Assembly: GCF_003987655.1 (NCBI RefSeq)
Contig: NZ_NGKC01000007.1
Coordinates: 89,080 to 153,079, forward strand
DNA from: Vagococcus acidifermentans
Lineage (GTDB): Bacteria > Bacillota > Bacilli > Lactobacillales > Vagococcaceae
Length of the DNA stretch: 64,000 bases
Direction: 5' to 3'
Part shown: piece after piece, positions 44,190-53,650 of the stretch
Numbering within the stretch: the stretch's first letter is position 1
Layout of the letters: each line of letters begins with the position of its first letter
The notes under the pieces: model-generated
The model's input: only the letters and a program-made list of their open reading frames with translations
What the model was told of the DNA's origin: nothing
The model's database searches: none
Translations under genes and position numbers: made by a program

Positions 44190-45881
44190 ATGACTGAAAA
44201 AAAATTAGTTGCTGATGCTTTAACAGCCATCATCAGCGAACATATAAGTGAAGAAGACATCATCAGCTTACTGGAAAAACCAAAGACAGCCCAGCATGGC
44301 GACTTGGCTTTTCCTGCTTTTTCATTGGCAAAAGCGCTGCGCAAATCACCGCAGCTCATCGCGCAAGAGATTGCCGCAGACATCGCCAAAGACTCTTTTG
44401 AAACAGTCGAAGCAGTCGGCCCTTACGTCAATTTCTTCCTGAATAAAAGAAATGTCAGCACCCAAACATTGCATGACATCCTAACGCAGCAGGAACACTT
44501 CGGTGACGCAGACATCGGCGGCAAAAGAGCTGTGCCGATCGACATGTCATCGCCAAACATTGCCAAACCAATGTCAATGGGACATCTGCGTTCCACTGTC
44601 ATCGGCAACTCTCTGTCTAAAATTCTGGAAAAAATCAACTACTCGCCTGTCAAAATCAATTACATCGGCGACTGGGGAACTCAATTCGGAAAACTCATTG
44701 TTGCCTATAAAAAATGGGGCAGCGAAGAAGCTGTCCGAAATAACCCGATTAAAGAATTACTGAGATTGTATGTAGATTTCCATGAAGAAGCAGAAACAGA
44801 CCCCGCACTTGAAGATGAAGGCCGTGCATGGTTTAAAAAACTTGAAGACGGTGACGCAGAGGCGGTGTCTTTGTGGCAGTGGTTCAGAGAGGAATCACTG
44901 AAAGAATTTCAACGTGTTTACGATATGCTCGGTGTCTCCTTTGACTCTTACAATGGCGAATCTTTTTACAATGACAAGATGGCAGCCGTTGTCGAACTTT
45001 TATCTCAAAAAGGATTGTTGAAAGCCGACCAAGGTGCTGATATCGTTGATTTGGAAAAATATCAATTGAACCCTGCTCTGATCCGTAAATCCGACGGCGC
45101 CACCTTGTACATCACGCGGGACTTGGCATCAGCGATTTACCGGAAAGAAACGTACGACTTTGCCAGTGCGCTGTATGTCGTAGGAAACGAGCAGTCTGTC
45201 CACTTTAAACAATTAAAAGCCGTATTGCTGGAGATGGGCTTTGACTGGGCCAATGACATTCACCACATTCCATTTGGTCTGATAACCAAGGACGGAAAAA
45301 AACTGTCCACACGGAAAGGAAAAATCGTGCTGCTGGAAGAAGTGCTGAACGAAGCTATTTCTTCCGCCAAAGAACAGATTGAGGAAAAGAATCCGTCGCT
45401 GGCGGATAAGGAAACTGTGGCACACCAAGTAGGAGTCGGAGCCGTTATTTTCCACGATTTAAAAAATGACCGGCTGAACAACTTCGACTTCACATTGGAA
45501 GAAGTTGTCCGCTTTGAAGGCGAAACAGGCCCTTACGTCCAGTATACGCATGCCAGATCTGCAAGCATTTTACGAAAAGCCGGCTGGCAACCAGACAGCA
45601 GCCAGCGCTATTCTTTGGGAGACGCTGACAGCTGGGAAGTCATCAAACTGCTGCAAAACTTCCCGGAAACCGTGCTGCGGGCTGCTGAGAAATATGAGCC
45701 GTCGGTTATCGCCAAGCATGCCATTCAACTGGCACAAAGCTTCAATAAGTATTATGCGCATGTCAAAGTGCTGGCAGATGATCCGGAAAAAGAATCCCGC
45801 TTGGCATTGGTCTATGCTGTTAAAACCATTTTGAAAGAAGATTTGCGTCTGCTCGGGCTGGATGCGCCAGATGAAATGTAA
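44190..45881 (+). CDS. argS: Arginyl-tRNA synthetase
   Basis: A 563-residue class I synthetase of the short Gram-positive type. The N-terminal domain (1-110) recognises tRNA; the HIGH-type motif is MGHLRST, the ring continues with [13 protein letters not shown], and the KMSKS counterpart is KKLSTRKG. The DALR anticodon-binding domain fills the C-terminus ([15 protein letters not shown] to [12 protein letters not shown]). A GGGAGGAAAATC leader gives a good ribosome binding site. It is divergent from argR and closed by a strong terminator. Confidence 0.96.
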   Translation: MTEKKLVADALTAIISEHISEEDIISLLEKPKTAQHGDLAFPAFSLAKALRKSPQLIAQEIAADIAKDSFETVEAVGPYVNFFLNKRNVSTQTLHDILTQQEHFGDADIGGKRAVPIDMSSPNIAKPMSMGHLRSTVIGNSLSKILEKINYSPVKINYIGDWGTQFGKLIVAYKKWGSEEAVRNNPIKELLRLYVDFHEEAETDPALEDEGRAWFKKLEDGDAEAVSLWQWFREESLKEFQRVYDMLGVSFDSYNGESFYNDKMAAVVELLSQKGLLKADQGADIVDLEKYQLNPALIRKSDGATLYITRDLASAIYRKETYDFASALYVVGNEQSVHFKQLKAVLLEMGFDWANDIHHIPFGLITKDGKKLSTRKGKIVLLEEVLNEAISSAKEQIEEKNPSLADKETVAHQVGVGAVIFHDLKNDRLNNFDFTLEEVVRFEGETGPYVQYTHARSASILRKAGWQPDSSQRYSLGDADSWEVIKLLQNFPETVLRAAEKYEPSVIAKHAIQLAQSFNKYYAHVKVLADDPEKESRLALVYAVKTILKEDLRLLGLDAPDEM

Positions 45882-45898
45882 CAACGTATTCGCTACAG

Positions 45899-45944
45899 AA
45901 AAAACTCACTGTAACGGGGAAAAACCTGCTACAGTGAGTTTTTT
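45899..45944 (+). terminator. Terminator between argS and pepV
   Basis: A perfect 15-base stem (45899-45913, 45930-45944) with A6 and T6 ends and a 16-base loop; usable by both convergent genes. Confidence 0.92.
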
Positions 45945-45958
45945 GAGTGATACAGACG

Positions 45959-47365
45959 CTATTTTATCAACCGGTATATCGCATCTGCATAAATAATCGC
46001 TGCATTAATCAAATCATCGACTGCCATAAATTCATTCGCCTGGTGCATCGTATCGATGCTGTCCGGGAACATCGCACCATAAGCAACTCCCCGTTCAAGC
46101 AAGCGGCCAAAAGTGCCGCCGCCGATGACTTGCTCATAGCCTTTAAGGCCGGTATGCTCCTCATAGACACTCAACAATGTTTTGACTAACGGGTCTTCAG
46201 GAGAAACATAATGAGGCACTTTCGCACCGTTTTCCACGCTGACCCGCACAGTGTAATCAGCTAATTTTTCGACAATTCGCTGATGAATGACCGGCACATC
46301 AATGCCTTTTGGAAATCTGAAGTTCAGCGTGATGAAGTTGTCCGAGGCTCCGTCCTCAAATGAGAAAACTCCTGCATTCATTGTCAATTCACCCATAATA
46401 TCATCCGCAATAGCGACATCTAGCTTGGCGCCGTCTGTATTATCATGAACATAACGAGCCGCAACAGCTAAATAATCCTTTGCAGAGCCGACAAATGCAA
46501 ACTGGTTTAAAAATGTGGCTAAATAGGTTCCGGCATTGGTTCCTTTAGCCGGCATTGCACCGTGGGCTGCTTTGCCTGTCAACGTAAGTTTCGCTACATC
46601 GCCTTCGAAAGTCACTTCTCCAGTCACCGGCTGCTTCGCCAAAAAGTCAGTGTAAGCTTGTTCAAACGCGGCCTGCTCACCTGCCAGTTTGACAGTTGCT
46701 TCTGCCAGTTCCGGCACCATGTTTGCTCTTAGTCCGGATTTGAAATGAAGCAGCTGATAATCACCCGAGTTGCCGCCGTCAAAGAGCAGCTGCATCGTGA
46801 CATTTCCTTTTTCACCGTTGATAATCGGAAATTCAGCGTCTGGTGAAAACCCAAAATCAGGCGTCTCTTCCACAGCCAAATAATGGTCCATGCACTGCCA
46901 ATCACTCTCTTCATCCGTCCCGATAATCAGCCGTGTTTTCTTTGAAACCGGCAGATTCAGTTCCTTGATGATTTTTAATGCATAGTAGGCTGCCATAGTC
47001 GGTCCTTTGTCATCACTGGAACCTCTGGCATATAAACGGCCGTCTTTGATGACCGGCTCAAACGGGTCTGTCTCCCAGCCCGGGCCAACAGGGACGACAT
47101 CCACATGCCCGAAAATCCCCAGCATCTCATCGCCGTCGCCATACTCGATATGTCCCGCAATGTTGCCGACATTTTTAGTCGTGAAGCCATCACGTTCTCC
47201 AATTTCCAGAAATTTCAACAAGGCGTCCTTAGGTCCCGGACCGACCGGCGCGTCATCAGTCGCCTGATCATCCTCACGCACGCTAGGAATACGCAATAAA
47301 TCAAATAAGTCTTTCAGCAAATCCTCTTTTCGAGCTTCGACTTCTTTTTTCCAGTCAATGGTCAT
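45959..47365 (-). CDS. pepV: Dipeptidase PepV (M20 family)
   Basis: A 468-residue zinc dipeptidase that degrades dipeptides in the cytoplasm. The metal and catalytic residues are where they are in lactobacillar PepV: H87 and D89 (GHVDVVP), D119 (SSDDKG), E153-E154 (TDEESD), D177 (SPDAEFP) and a histidine near the end (DTMHQANE). It works downstream of peptide uptake such as by Opp. GGAGGGG precedes the ATG. Some relatives also act in D-amino acid peptide turnover. Confidence 0.95.
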   Translation of the reverse strand: MTIDWKKEVEARKEDLLKDLFDLLRIPSVREDDQATDDAPVGPGPKDALLKFLEIGERDGFTTKNVGNIAGHIEYGDGDEMLGIFGHVDVVPVGPGWETDPFEPVIKDGRLYARGSSDDKGPTMAAYYALKIIKELNLPVSKKTRLIIGTDEESDWQCMDHYLAVEETPDFGFSPDAEFPIINGEKGNVTMQLLFDGGNSGDYQLLHFKSGLRANMVPELAEATVKLAGEQAAFEQAYTDFLAKQPVTGEVTFEGDVAKLTLTGKAAHGAMPAKGTNAGTYLATFLNQFAFVGSAKDYLAVAARYVHDNTDGAKLDVAIADDIMGELTMNAGVFSFEDGASDNFITLNFRFPKGIDVPVIHQRIVEKLADYTVRVSVENGAKVPHYVSPEDPLVKTLLSVYEEHTGLKGYEQVIGGGTFGRLLERGVAYGAMFPDSIDTMHQANEFMAVDDLINAAIIYADAIYRLIK

Positions 47366-47457
47366 TATGCAACCCCTCCATATTTAAATTACATACCCAT
47401 CATACCACTTTTAAAGCGCAAGAAAAACAACTTGTACGGCAATCCGTTTATTTTATT

Positions 47458-47466
47458 TGATATAAT
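47458..47466 (+). promoter_or_regulatory. Extended -10 promoter of nnrD
   Basis: TGATATAAT with 33 bases to the nnrD ATG; the -35 is weak. Confidence 0.5.
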
Positions 47467-47499
47467 GACAATAGCAAAGAATCAAAACGAGGTGAGCTC

Positions 47500-48333
47500 A
47501 TGCAACACATTATCCCGCACAACATCCTTTCTCAAACGATAACCAAACGGCCCGCCGTCTCCCATAAAGGCACTTATGGCAGAGTCGCCTTAATCGGCGG
47601 CAATCAACAGTTCGGCGGCGCCATCATCCTCGCAAGCGAAGCCGCAGTAAATACTGGCGCCGGACTCGTCACCACCGTCACCGCTCCTGAAAACCATGCT
47701 TCGCTTCATGCCAGACTGCCAGAAGCCATGGTGGTTGACTGGACTGATTTGCCTGCCGTCAAAGAAATTGTCCGCCAAGCATCCGTCATTGTCATCGGAC
47801 CCGGATTAGGGCTGGACAGCCAAAGTCTGGCACTGCTGAAATTGGTCTTCGCATCTGTGACAAGACAGCAAGTTTGTGTCGTCGACGGGTCAGCCATCAC
47901 CCTAATGGCCGAACATGATGTGACAGTGCCGAACCACAGTGCCGCCTTCATTCTCACACCCCATAAAAAAGAATGGGAACGACTCAGCGGCATACCGGTT
48001 ACCGAACAGAACGAAGAACGTAACCTTTTGGCTAAGGAAAAAATCCCTGCTGCCGTTGTGCTCAAAAAGCACCGCACAGAAATTTTCTTTGAGACAGATA
48101 CATATTTGAACCCTATCGGCACACCGGCGATGGCGACAGGCGGTATGGGAGATACTTTAGCCGGTATCATTGCCGGCTTCACCGCACAGTTCCAGCCAAA
48201 AGACAAAGCTTTGTTAGCCGCCGTCTATCTACACAGTCTTTTAGGAGAACAGCTGGGCAAATCCCACTATGTCGCATTGCCGTCAAAACTCATCGGACTC
48301 ATCAGCCGGACGATGAAACAATTTGAAACTTAG
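47500..48333 (+). CDS. nnrD: ADP-dependent NAD(P)H-hydrate dehydratase
   Basis: A 277-residue ribokinase-like enzyme that repairs hydrated NADH/NADPH. The family segments are KGTYGRVALIGGN, GAGLVTTVTAPEN, IVIGPGLGLDS, LTPHKKEWERL, and the ATP loop ATGGMGDTLAGIIAGF. The epimerase domain NnrE that is often fused is absent; it is a stand-alone dehydratase. The ribosome binding site is GAGGTGAG. It is convergent with an RsuA-type gene. Confidence 0.93.
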   Translation: MQHIIPHNILSQTITKRPAVSHKGTYGRVALIGGNQQFGGAIILASEAAVNTGAGLVTTVTAPENHASLHARLPEAMVVDWTDLPAVKEIVRQASVIVIGPGLGLDSQSLALLKLVFASVTRQQVCVVDGSAITLMAEHDVTVPNHSAAFILTPHKKEWERLSGIPVTEQNEERNLLAKEKIPAAVVLKKHRTEIFFETDTYLNPIGTPAMATGGMGDTLAGIIAGFTAQFQPKDKALLAAVYLHSLLGEQLGKSHYVALPSKLIGLISRTMKQFET

Positions 48334-48368
48334 CAGTCAGAGACTACTCACTCCGACTGCTAAGTTTC
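48325..48368. terminator. Hairpin made by the ends of two convergent genes
   Basis: GAAACTTAGCAGTC (48325-48338) and its complement (48355-48368) form a 14-base stem with a 16-base loop. Both stop codons lie in the arms. Clean U-runs are missing; GTTTTT follows on the plus strand. Confidence 0.7.
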
Positions 48369-49085
48369 AGTTGTTTTTAACGCCGATAATTCAGCTGCTG
48401 TCAGCGGACGGTATGCGCCATACGCCAGTTCGTCATCCAACAGCAAACTGCCCATTTTGACACGTTCCAGCTGTTCGACTTTGTTGCCGGTTGCTGCGAC
48501 CATTCGCTTGACTTGATGGAACTTGCCTTCAACAAGCGTCAAAGCAATCGTACATTGCTTCTTTTCCTCATCAACGGAGGTAATCATCAGTTCCGCCGGC
48601 AAACATTTTTCCCCGCCGCTGATGATTATTCCTTCTTTAAATTGCCGGACATCTTTCTCTGTCATAATCCCTGATACAAGAGCCGTGTAGACTTTTTCAA
48701 TGTGCTTTTTAGGAGACAATAATTCGTGTGCCAACTTCCCGTCATTCGTCAGTAACAGCAAACCTGTCGTATCCTTATCCAATCTGCCCACAGGAAAAAT
48801 ATCTTTACGAAAATCTTCTGTTTTCAACAAATCGACAACTGTTTTTTCCCGTTTGTCCTCAGTCGCTGAAATAACGCCTGCCGGCTTATTCAAAAGAAAA
48901 TACACATTGGCCTGATAGCTGACAATCTCCTGACCGACCCGCACATTATCTCTATCCGGGTTCACTGAAAATTTACCGTCCTTCACAATTAACTCATTGA
49001 CAGCTACCTGCCCTTTTTTTAATAATTGCTTAACTTCTTTCCGGCTGCCGAAACCGGAATGACTTAATAATTTATCTAACCGCAT
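48360..49085 (-). CDS. RsuA-family 16S rRNA pseudouridine synthase
   Basis: A 241-residue enzyme with an S4 domain (MRLDKLLSHSGFGSRKEVKQ), the linker NKPAGVISATEDKR typical of RsuA/RluB-type proteins, and the active site GRLDKDTTGLLLLTNDG. EGKFHQVKRM is the second family motif. The likely target is 16S rRNA uridine 516 by family analogy. AAGGGG precedes the ATG. It sits downstream of the flippase gene and may share its transcript. Confidence 0.92.
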   Translation of the reverse strand: MRLDKLLSHSGFGSRKEVKQLLKKGQVAVNELIVKDGKFSVNPDRDNVRVGQEIVSYQANVYFLLNKPAGVISATEDKREKTVVDLLKTEDFRKDIFPVGRLDKDTTGLLLLTNDGKLAHELLSPKKHIEKVYTALVSGIMTEKDVRQFKEGIIISGGEKCLPAELMITSVDEEKKQCTIALTLVEGKFHQVKRMVAATGNKVEQLERVKMGSLLLDDELAYGAYRPLTAAELSALKTTET

Positions 49086-49106
49086 TCATTTTCCCCTTAA
49101 TAAAGA

Positions 49107-49129
49107 AAGAACATCCAGAAGATGTTCTT
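49107..49129 (-). terminator. Weak terminator of the flippase gene
   Basis: AAGAACATC/GATGTTCTT (49107-49115, 49121-49129), followed on the minus strand by TTCTTTATT. It includes the stop codon. Readthrough to the RsuA-type gene is possible. Confidence 0.55.
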
Positions 49130-50792
49130 AACTGATTTTCAACTTTCGACGAATGTGACTGACTTTATTCCCTAGAAGCTTGTCTGCCAGTCGGACTTTG
49201 AGGGATAAGAAGCCGTAGATGGCAACTCCCACTGCCACAACGAGCAAAATAATGATGAACGACTGAATTTTGCTTGCAGGCGATAAAAATAAATATAAAA
49301 ACGACCGCATCAGCCAAGTACCGATAACCATCACGAGACTAAAAATGAAAATCAAAAGCGTCCTTCTGGCTGTCAGTGATAAGTTAAATCGAGTCAATGT
49401 ATGAACTGACTTCAACATTAAATAGCAAGTAATCAAAAAACCGGCAGCCGACGATAACAACGGCCCGTAAACTTCAAATAAGCGAACAGCCGGGTATTGC
49501 AAAATGATTTTGACAGCAACACCGACACCTAAATAAAGGATAGCTTCACTATGTTTATACAAGCCTTGAAGAGTTGTTGAAATCAACATGAAAAAGCCCA
49601 TTAACAACCCGACATAACTGGCTTCTATCAATACTTTGTATCCTAAAACATCATGACCATAAAACAACGTATTCATCGGTTCAGCCAGCACAATAAGGCC
49701 AAACGTCGCCGGAATCATAATAAAAAAGAATAATTGGATGTTTTCACTGACAAGTTTGGCCAGGCCTTTTTTGTTTTTCTCCGTAAAGGCGGCTGTAATC
49801 AGAGGCAAGCCTGTTGCCGCCAACGCTGTTGCCAGAGAGATGATAATCATGACCAGCTTATCCGGATTCGCACTGAACACACTGAACAAAGCTTCCAGCT
49901 GTTTGTCGGAATAATGTGTAAACCCGCTCATAAACCGCTCAAAGGTAAATTGGTCGACCAATTTAAAAATATTAATACCGGACCCGACAATAATGAACGG
50001 GATGGCTTCGATAATAATATCCTTCAACAGACTATTTTCTGATATTTCAATGTCATTGCTGCTGTTTTCAACCAGCTCATCCATCATCGGTTTTTGTTTG
50101 TAATAATACCAGCATAAAGCAGCGACCGCCACCACCGCACCAATAAATGCGGCAAAGGTTGACTGGGTCACAGCTTTGACATAATCGCCGCTGCTTACTT
50201 TCATGATGATAAATGTCGCCAAAAGCATGTAAAAAACGCGTGCAATTTGTTCGATGATTTGCGAAACAGCAGAAGGCATCATGTCATGGTACCCTTGGAA
50301 GAACCCGCGAATCACACTCATGCACGGAAAAATCAAGACCGCCCAGCTCAATGACCGCATCACGGGAATCAAATCCGCATTGCCGTCAGCCAAAACAGGT
50401 GCTGCAAAAAACATGATGCTTGCAAATAACACGCCGCAAATAGCCATCAACATCATCGACCGCTTGAACAGCCTCTTGCTGATACCATACTCATTCAACG
50501 AATTATAATGAGAAATTTGTTTGGCAACAGCACTGGGAATACCTGCCGTAGCAATCATCAAAAACAGCGCGTAAACATTGTAGCCTTTGTTAAACAAAGC
50601 GTTAGCAACCCTGCCATTTTCGCCCATCCACGCATACCAAGGTAATATATAAATTACCCCAATCAGACGTGAAATAACACTGCCGGAAGTCATCCAAATA
50701 GAACCGCGGACCATTTTTTCCTTCGTTTCAATATCTTTATCTTTAAATGAAATTTCCTGATTAGACATAGTTTCGCATCCAACTTTCTTCAT
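49128..50792 (-). CDS. MurJ/YtgP-type lipid II flippase
   Basis: A 554-residue integral membrane protein of the MOP exporter superfamily with about 14 hydrophobic helices. After a charged 25-residue start, the first helix holds GSIWMTSGSVISRLIGVIYILPWYAWMG-like features with the arginine used by MurJ transporters. The family moves lipid-linked wall precursors across the membrane. Length and start resemble YtgP of Firmicutes, which in several species is the main lipid II flippase. AAGGA lies six bases before the ATG at 50792; a second ATG at 50768 is possible. Confidence 0.9.
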   Translation of the reverse strand: MKKVGCETMSNQEISFKDKDIETKEKMVRGSIWMTSGSVISRLIGVIYILPWYAWMGENGRVANALFNKGYNVYALFLMIATAGIPSAVAKQISHYNSLNEYGISKRLFKRSMMLMAICGVLFASIMFFAAPVLADGNADLIPVMRSLSWAVLIFPCMSVIRGFFQGYHDMMPSAVSQIIEQIARVFYMLLATFIIMKVSSGDYVKAVTQSTFAAFIGAVVAVAALCWYYYKQKPMMDELVENSSNDIEISENSLLKDIIIEAIPFIIVGSGINIFKLVDQFTFERFMSGFTHYSDKQLEALFSVFSANPDKLVMIIISLATALAATGLPLITAAFTEKNKKGLAKLVSENIQLFFFIMIPATFGLIVLAEPMNTLFYGHDVLGYKVLIEASYVGLLMGFFMLISTTLQGLYKHSEAILYLGVGVAVKIILQYPAVRLFEVYGPLLSSAAGFLITCYLMLKSVHTLTRFNLSLTARRTLLIFIFSLVMVIGTWLMRSFLYLFLSPASKIQSFIIILLVVAVGVAIYGFLSLKVRLADKLLGNKVSHIRRKLKIS

Positions 50793-50876
50793 CGATAATC
50801 CTTACCTAATTGTAAAGGTAAAATTGTAGATATGCAAACTCTTTTAGAAAAAACAGTCCGCAGAAAAATAGAACCA

Positions 50877-53291
50877 TTAACCGGCAACAATATTCACTAG
50901 TTTGTTCGGTACCACGATTACTTTTCTAACCGTTTTACCAGCCAATTGCTCTTTTATCAGCTCGTGAGACAAGGCAATCTTTTCCAGTTCTGCTTTATCC
51001 GCATCACGCGGGACATCCTGCTTGGCGCGCACTTTGCCGTTAATTTGAAAGACGACTTCAACCGTATTATCCACCAGCAAGTCTTCTTCATAAGTCGGCC
51101 AGCTGACATAAGAAATCCCCTCTTTGCCGCCGAGTTTTTCCCAAAGTTCCTCACCCAGATGTGGGGTGACTGGCGCCAGCAACTGGACAAATCCTTTCAT
51201 ATATTCATACGGCAATGCATCCTGTTTATAGGCTTCATTGACAAATACCATCATTTGCGAAATAGCAGTGTTGAACTGCAGGTTTTCGTAATCTTCTGTA
51301 ACTTTTTTCACCGTTTGATGGTACACTTTGGTCAATTTGCCATCATTATGCATAGTGATTCGGTCTCTCAGCCTGCCTTCTTCATCAATAAACAGACGCC
51401 ACACCCGGTCTAGGAATTTGCGGCTGCCTTCCAATCCGTTGTCACTCCATGCAATAGATGCTTCCAACGGCCCCATAAACATTTCATACAGTCTCAGTGT
51501 ATCAGCGCCATACTTCTCAACGACATGATCAGGATTCACAACATTTCCTTTGGACTTGGACATTTTTTCATTGTTTTCACCCAAAATCATCCCCTGATTA
51601 AACAGCTTTTGGAACGGCTCTTTTGTCGGGACGACTCCAATGTCGTATAAAAACTTGTGCCAGAAACGTACATACAGCAAATGAAGAACCGCATGTTCTG
51701 CGCCGCCGATATAAATATCAACCGGCAGCCACTGTTTCAGCTTGTCATAATCGGCAAGCTTGTTATCATTTTCCGGGTCAATAAAACGCAGGTAATACCA
51801 AGAGCTCCCTGCCCATTGCGGCATGGTGTTTGTTTCGCGCCGGCCTTTCTTGCCAGTCTTTTCATCTACTACATTCACCCACTCTGATATATTGGCCAGA
51901 GGGGATTCACCGGTCCCGCTCGGATGGATATCGGATGTTTTTGGCAGTCTCAGTGGCAGATCCTCTTCCGGTACAGTTGTCGTTGTTCCGTCTTCCCAAT
52001 GAATGACAGGGATCGGTTCGCCCCAGTAGCGCTGACGGGAGAACAACCAATCACGCAATCGGTAACTGACTTCTTTCTTGCCGACGTGATGTTCTTCCAA
52101 CCAGTTATTCATTGCTTCAATCGCATCTTCCTTATTCATACCATTCAGGAAATCAGAGTTGATATGCTGGCCATCTCCCGTAAAGGCTGCTTGCGTCACA
52201 TCGCCGCCTTCCAAAACAGGAATAATATCCAGACCGAACGTTTTCGCAAATTCATAGTCCCGTTCATCATGGGCAGGAACTGCCATAATAGCCCCGGTAC
52301 CATATGATGCCAGCACGTAATCGGCTATCCAAATCGGTATTTCTTTGCCATTGACCGGGTTAATCGCGTAAGCACCTGTAAAGACACCCGTCTTTTCCTT
52401 CGACAAATCCGTCCGGCTCAAATCAGATTTTTTAGACGCTGTATCAATATAGGACAGCACTTCATCCAGCTGTTCCGGTGTTGTGATTTCTTTAACTAAA
52501 GACAGCTCTGGTGCCAACACGGCATACGTTGCCCCGAACAATGTATCCGGTCTTGTGGTAAACACAGTAAACGTCTGTGAGTGGTTTTTTATGCTGAACG
52601 TTACATTTGCACCAACCGAGCGGCCAATCCAATTTCTTTGCATTTCTTTAATGCTATCCGGCCAGTCCACATCGTCCAGGTCATCCAGCAACCTGTCAGC
52701 GTATGCTGTGATTTTCAGCATCCACTGCTTCATCGGCAGGCGGACAACAGGAAAACCGCCGCGTTCCGATTTCCCGTCAATCACTTCTTCATTTGCCAGA
52801 ACAGTCCCCAATGCTTCACACCAGTTCACTGCGACCTCCGCTTCATACGCCAGTCCTTTTTCGTATAGCTTAGTGAAGATCCATTGTGTCCATTTGTAAT
52901 AAGCCGGGTCAGTCGTATTGATTTCTCTCTGCCAATCATAACTGAATCCCAATGAATTGATTTGGCGTTTAAATGTGGCAATGTTTTTTTCGGTAAATTC
53001 AGCCGGGTCATTTCCAGTATCCAGCGCATACTGCTCAGCCGGCAGGCCGAATGCGTCCCAGCCCATCGGATGCAGCACATTGTAGCCTTGACTGCGTTTC
53101 ATCCGCGACACAATATCAGTTGCTGTATATCCTTCTGGATGGCCGACATGCAGCCCTTGTCCTGACGGGTAAGGAAACATATCCAAGGCGTAGAATTTCG
53201 GCTTGTCCGGTTCTTCACCTGTTTTAAATGTGTCGTTTTCCTGCCAGTATGCCTGCCATTTTTTTTCAATTGTTTTATGGTTAAAACTCAT
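50877..53291 (-). CDS. leuS: Leucyl-tRNA synthetase
   Basis: An 804-residue class I synthetase. HIGH motif in [19 protein letters not shown], the editing domain CP1 in the middle ([29 protein letters not shown] with the editing aspartate), KMSKS as EKMSKSKGN and a C-terminal anticodon domain ending [15 protein letters not shown]. All are normal. It is controlled by the leucine T-box in its leader. It lies 85 bases upstream of the flippase gene with no clear terminator between, so some readthrough is likely. Confidence 0.97.
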   Translation of the reverse strand: MSFNHKTIEKKWQAYWQENDTFKTGEEPDKPKFYALDMFPYPSGQGLHVGHPEGYTATDIVSRMKRSQGYNVLHPMGWDAFGLPAEQYALDTGNDPAEFTEKNIATFKRQINSLGFSYDWQREINTTDPAYYKWTQWIFTKLYEKGLAYEAEVAVNWCEALGTVLANEEVIDGKSERGGFPVVRLPMKQWMLKITAYADRLLDDLDDVDWPDSIKEMQRNWIGRSVGANVTFSIKNHSQTFTVFTTRPDTLFGATYAVLAPELSLVKEITTPEQLDEVLSYIDTASKKSDLSRTDLSKEKTGVFTGAYAINPVNGKEIPIWIADYVLASYGTGAIMAVPAHDERDYEFAKTFGLDIIPVLEGGDVTQAAFTGDGQHINSDFLNGMNKEDAIEAMNNWLEEHHVGKKEVSYRLRDWLFSRQRYWGEPIPVIHWEDGTTTTVPEEDLPLRLPKTSDIHPSGTGESPLANISEWVNVVDEKTGKKGRRETNTMPQWAGSSWYYLRFIDPENDNKLADYDKLKQWLPVDIYIGGAEHAVLHLLYVRFWHKFLYDIGVVPTKEPFQKLFNQGMILGENNEKMSKSKGNVVNPDHVVEKYGADTLRLYEMFMGPLEASIAWSDNGLEGSRKFLDRVWRLFIDEEGRLRDRITMHNDGKLTKVYHQTVKKVTEDYENLQFNTAISQMMVFVNEAYKQDALPYEYMKGFVQLLAPVTPHLGEELWEKLGGKEGISYVSWPTYEEDLLVDNTVEVVFQINGKVRAKQDVPRDADKAELEKIALSHELIKEQLAGKTVRKVIVVPNKLVNIVAG

Positions 53292-53318
53292 GTCCTTCTC
53301 TCCTCTATTTTATAAAGT

Positions 53319-53552
53319 AAAAACGTCCCATAAAAACAGAAAAATCTATTTTTATAGGACGTTCAATATAAACGTGGTACCACCTATTTTCATACTTCCC
53401 ACAGAAAGTATCTCATCATGATAACGGATGAACTCCGGCAACTATGCAGAAACTCAAAGACGAGTTCAAAAGATTCTGTTACACGCTCACACCAGCCGCG
53501 CGCTCTCTGAAAACACTCCTCTTTCTACTACTTCTTTTCATCGTCCCATTTC
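53319..53552 (-). ncRNA. T-box riboswitch (leucine) of leuS
   Basis: A leader of about 230 bases reading leftward. The T-box core GGTGGTACCACG is at 53373-53384. It is followed by the terminator stem ACGTCC...GGACGT with a U-run (53319-53362, one U-G pair). Upstream lies the long stem I; the specifier in GAACTCGTC gives CTC (53464-53466), a leucine codon. Uncharged tRNA-Leu would pair with CTC and with the T-box, keep the antiterminator formed, and let leuS be transcribed. Confidence 0.92.
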
Positions 53553-53557
53553 ACAAT

Positions 53558-53586
53558 ATCATACCAAAAATACGCAAGGTTTTCAA
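53558..53586 (-). promoter_or_regulatory. Promoter of the leuS leader
   Basis: TTGAAA (53581-53586), 17 bases, TATGAT (53558-53563) on the minus strand. It places the transcript start at about 53551, at the beginning of the T-box leader. Confidence 0.75.
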
Positions 53587-53610
53587 ATGAACTGTATAAT
53601 CTAAAACTGA

Positions 53611-53646
53611 AAAAAGAGGCTGTCATTAAGTTAACAGCCTCTTTGT
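53611..53646 (-). terminator. Terminator of the LysM glucosaminidase gene
   Basis: AAAGAGGCTGT/ACAGCCTCTTT (53613-53623, 53634-53644) with minus-strand U-run, six bases beyond the stop. Confidence 0.9.
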
Positions 53647-53650
53647 ATCT

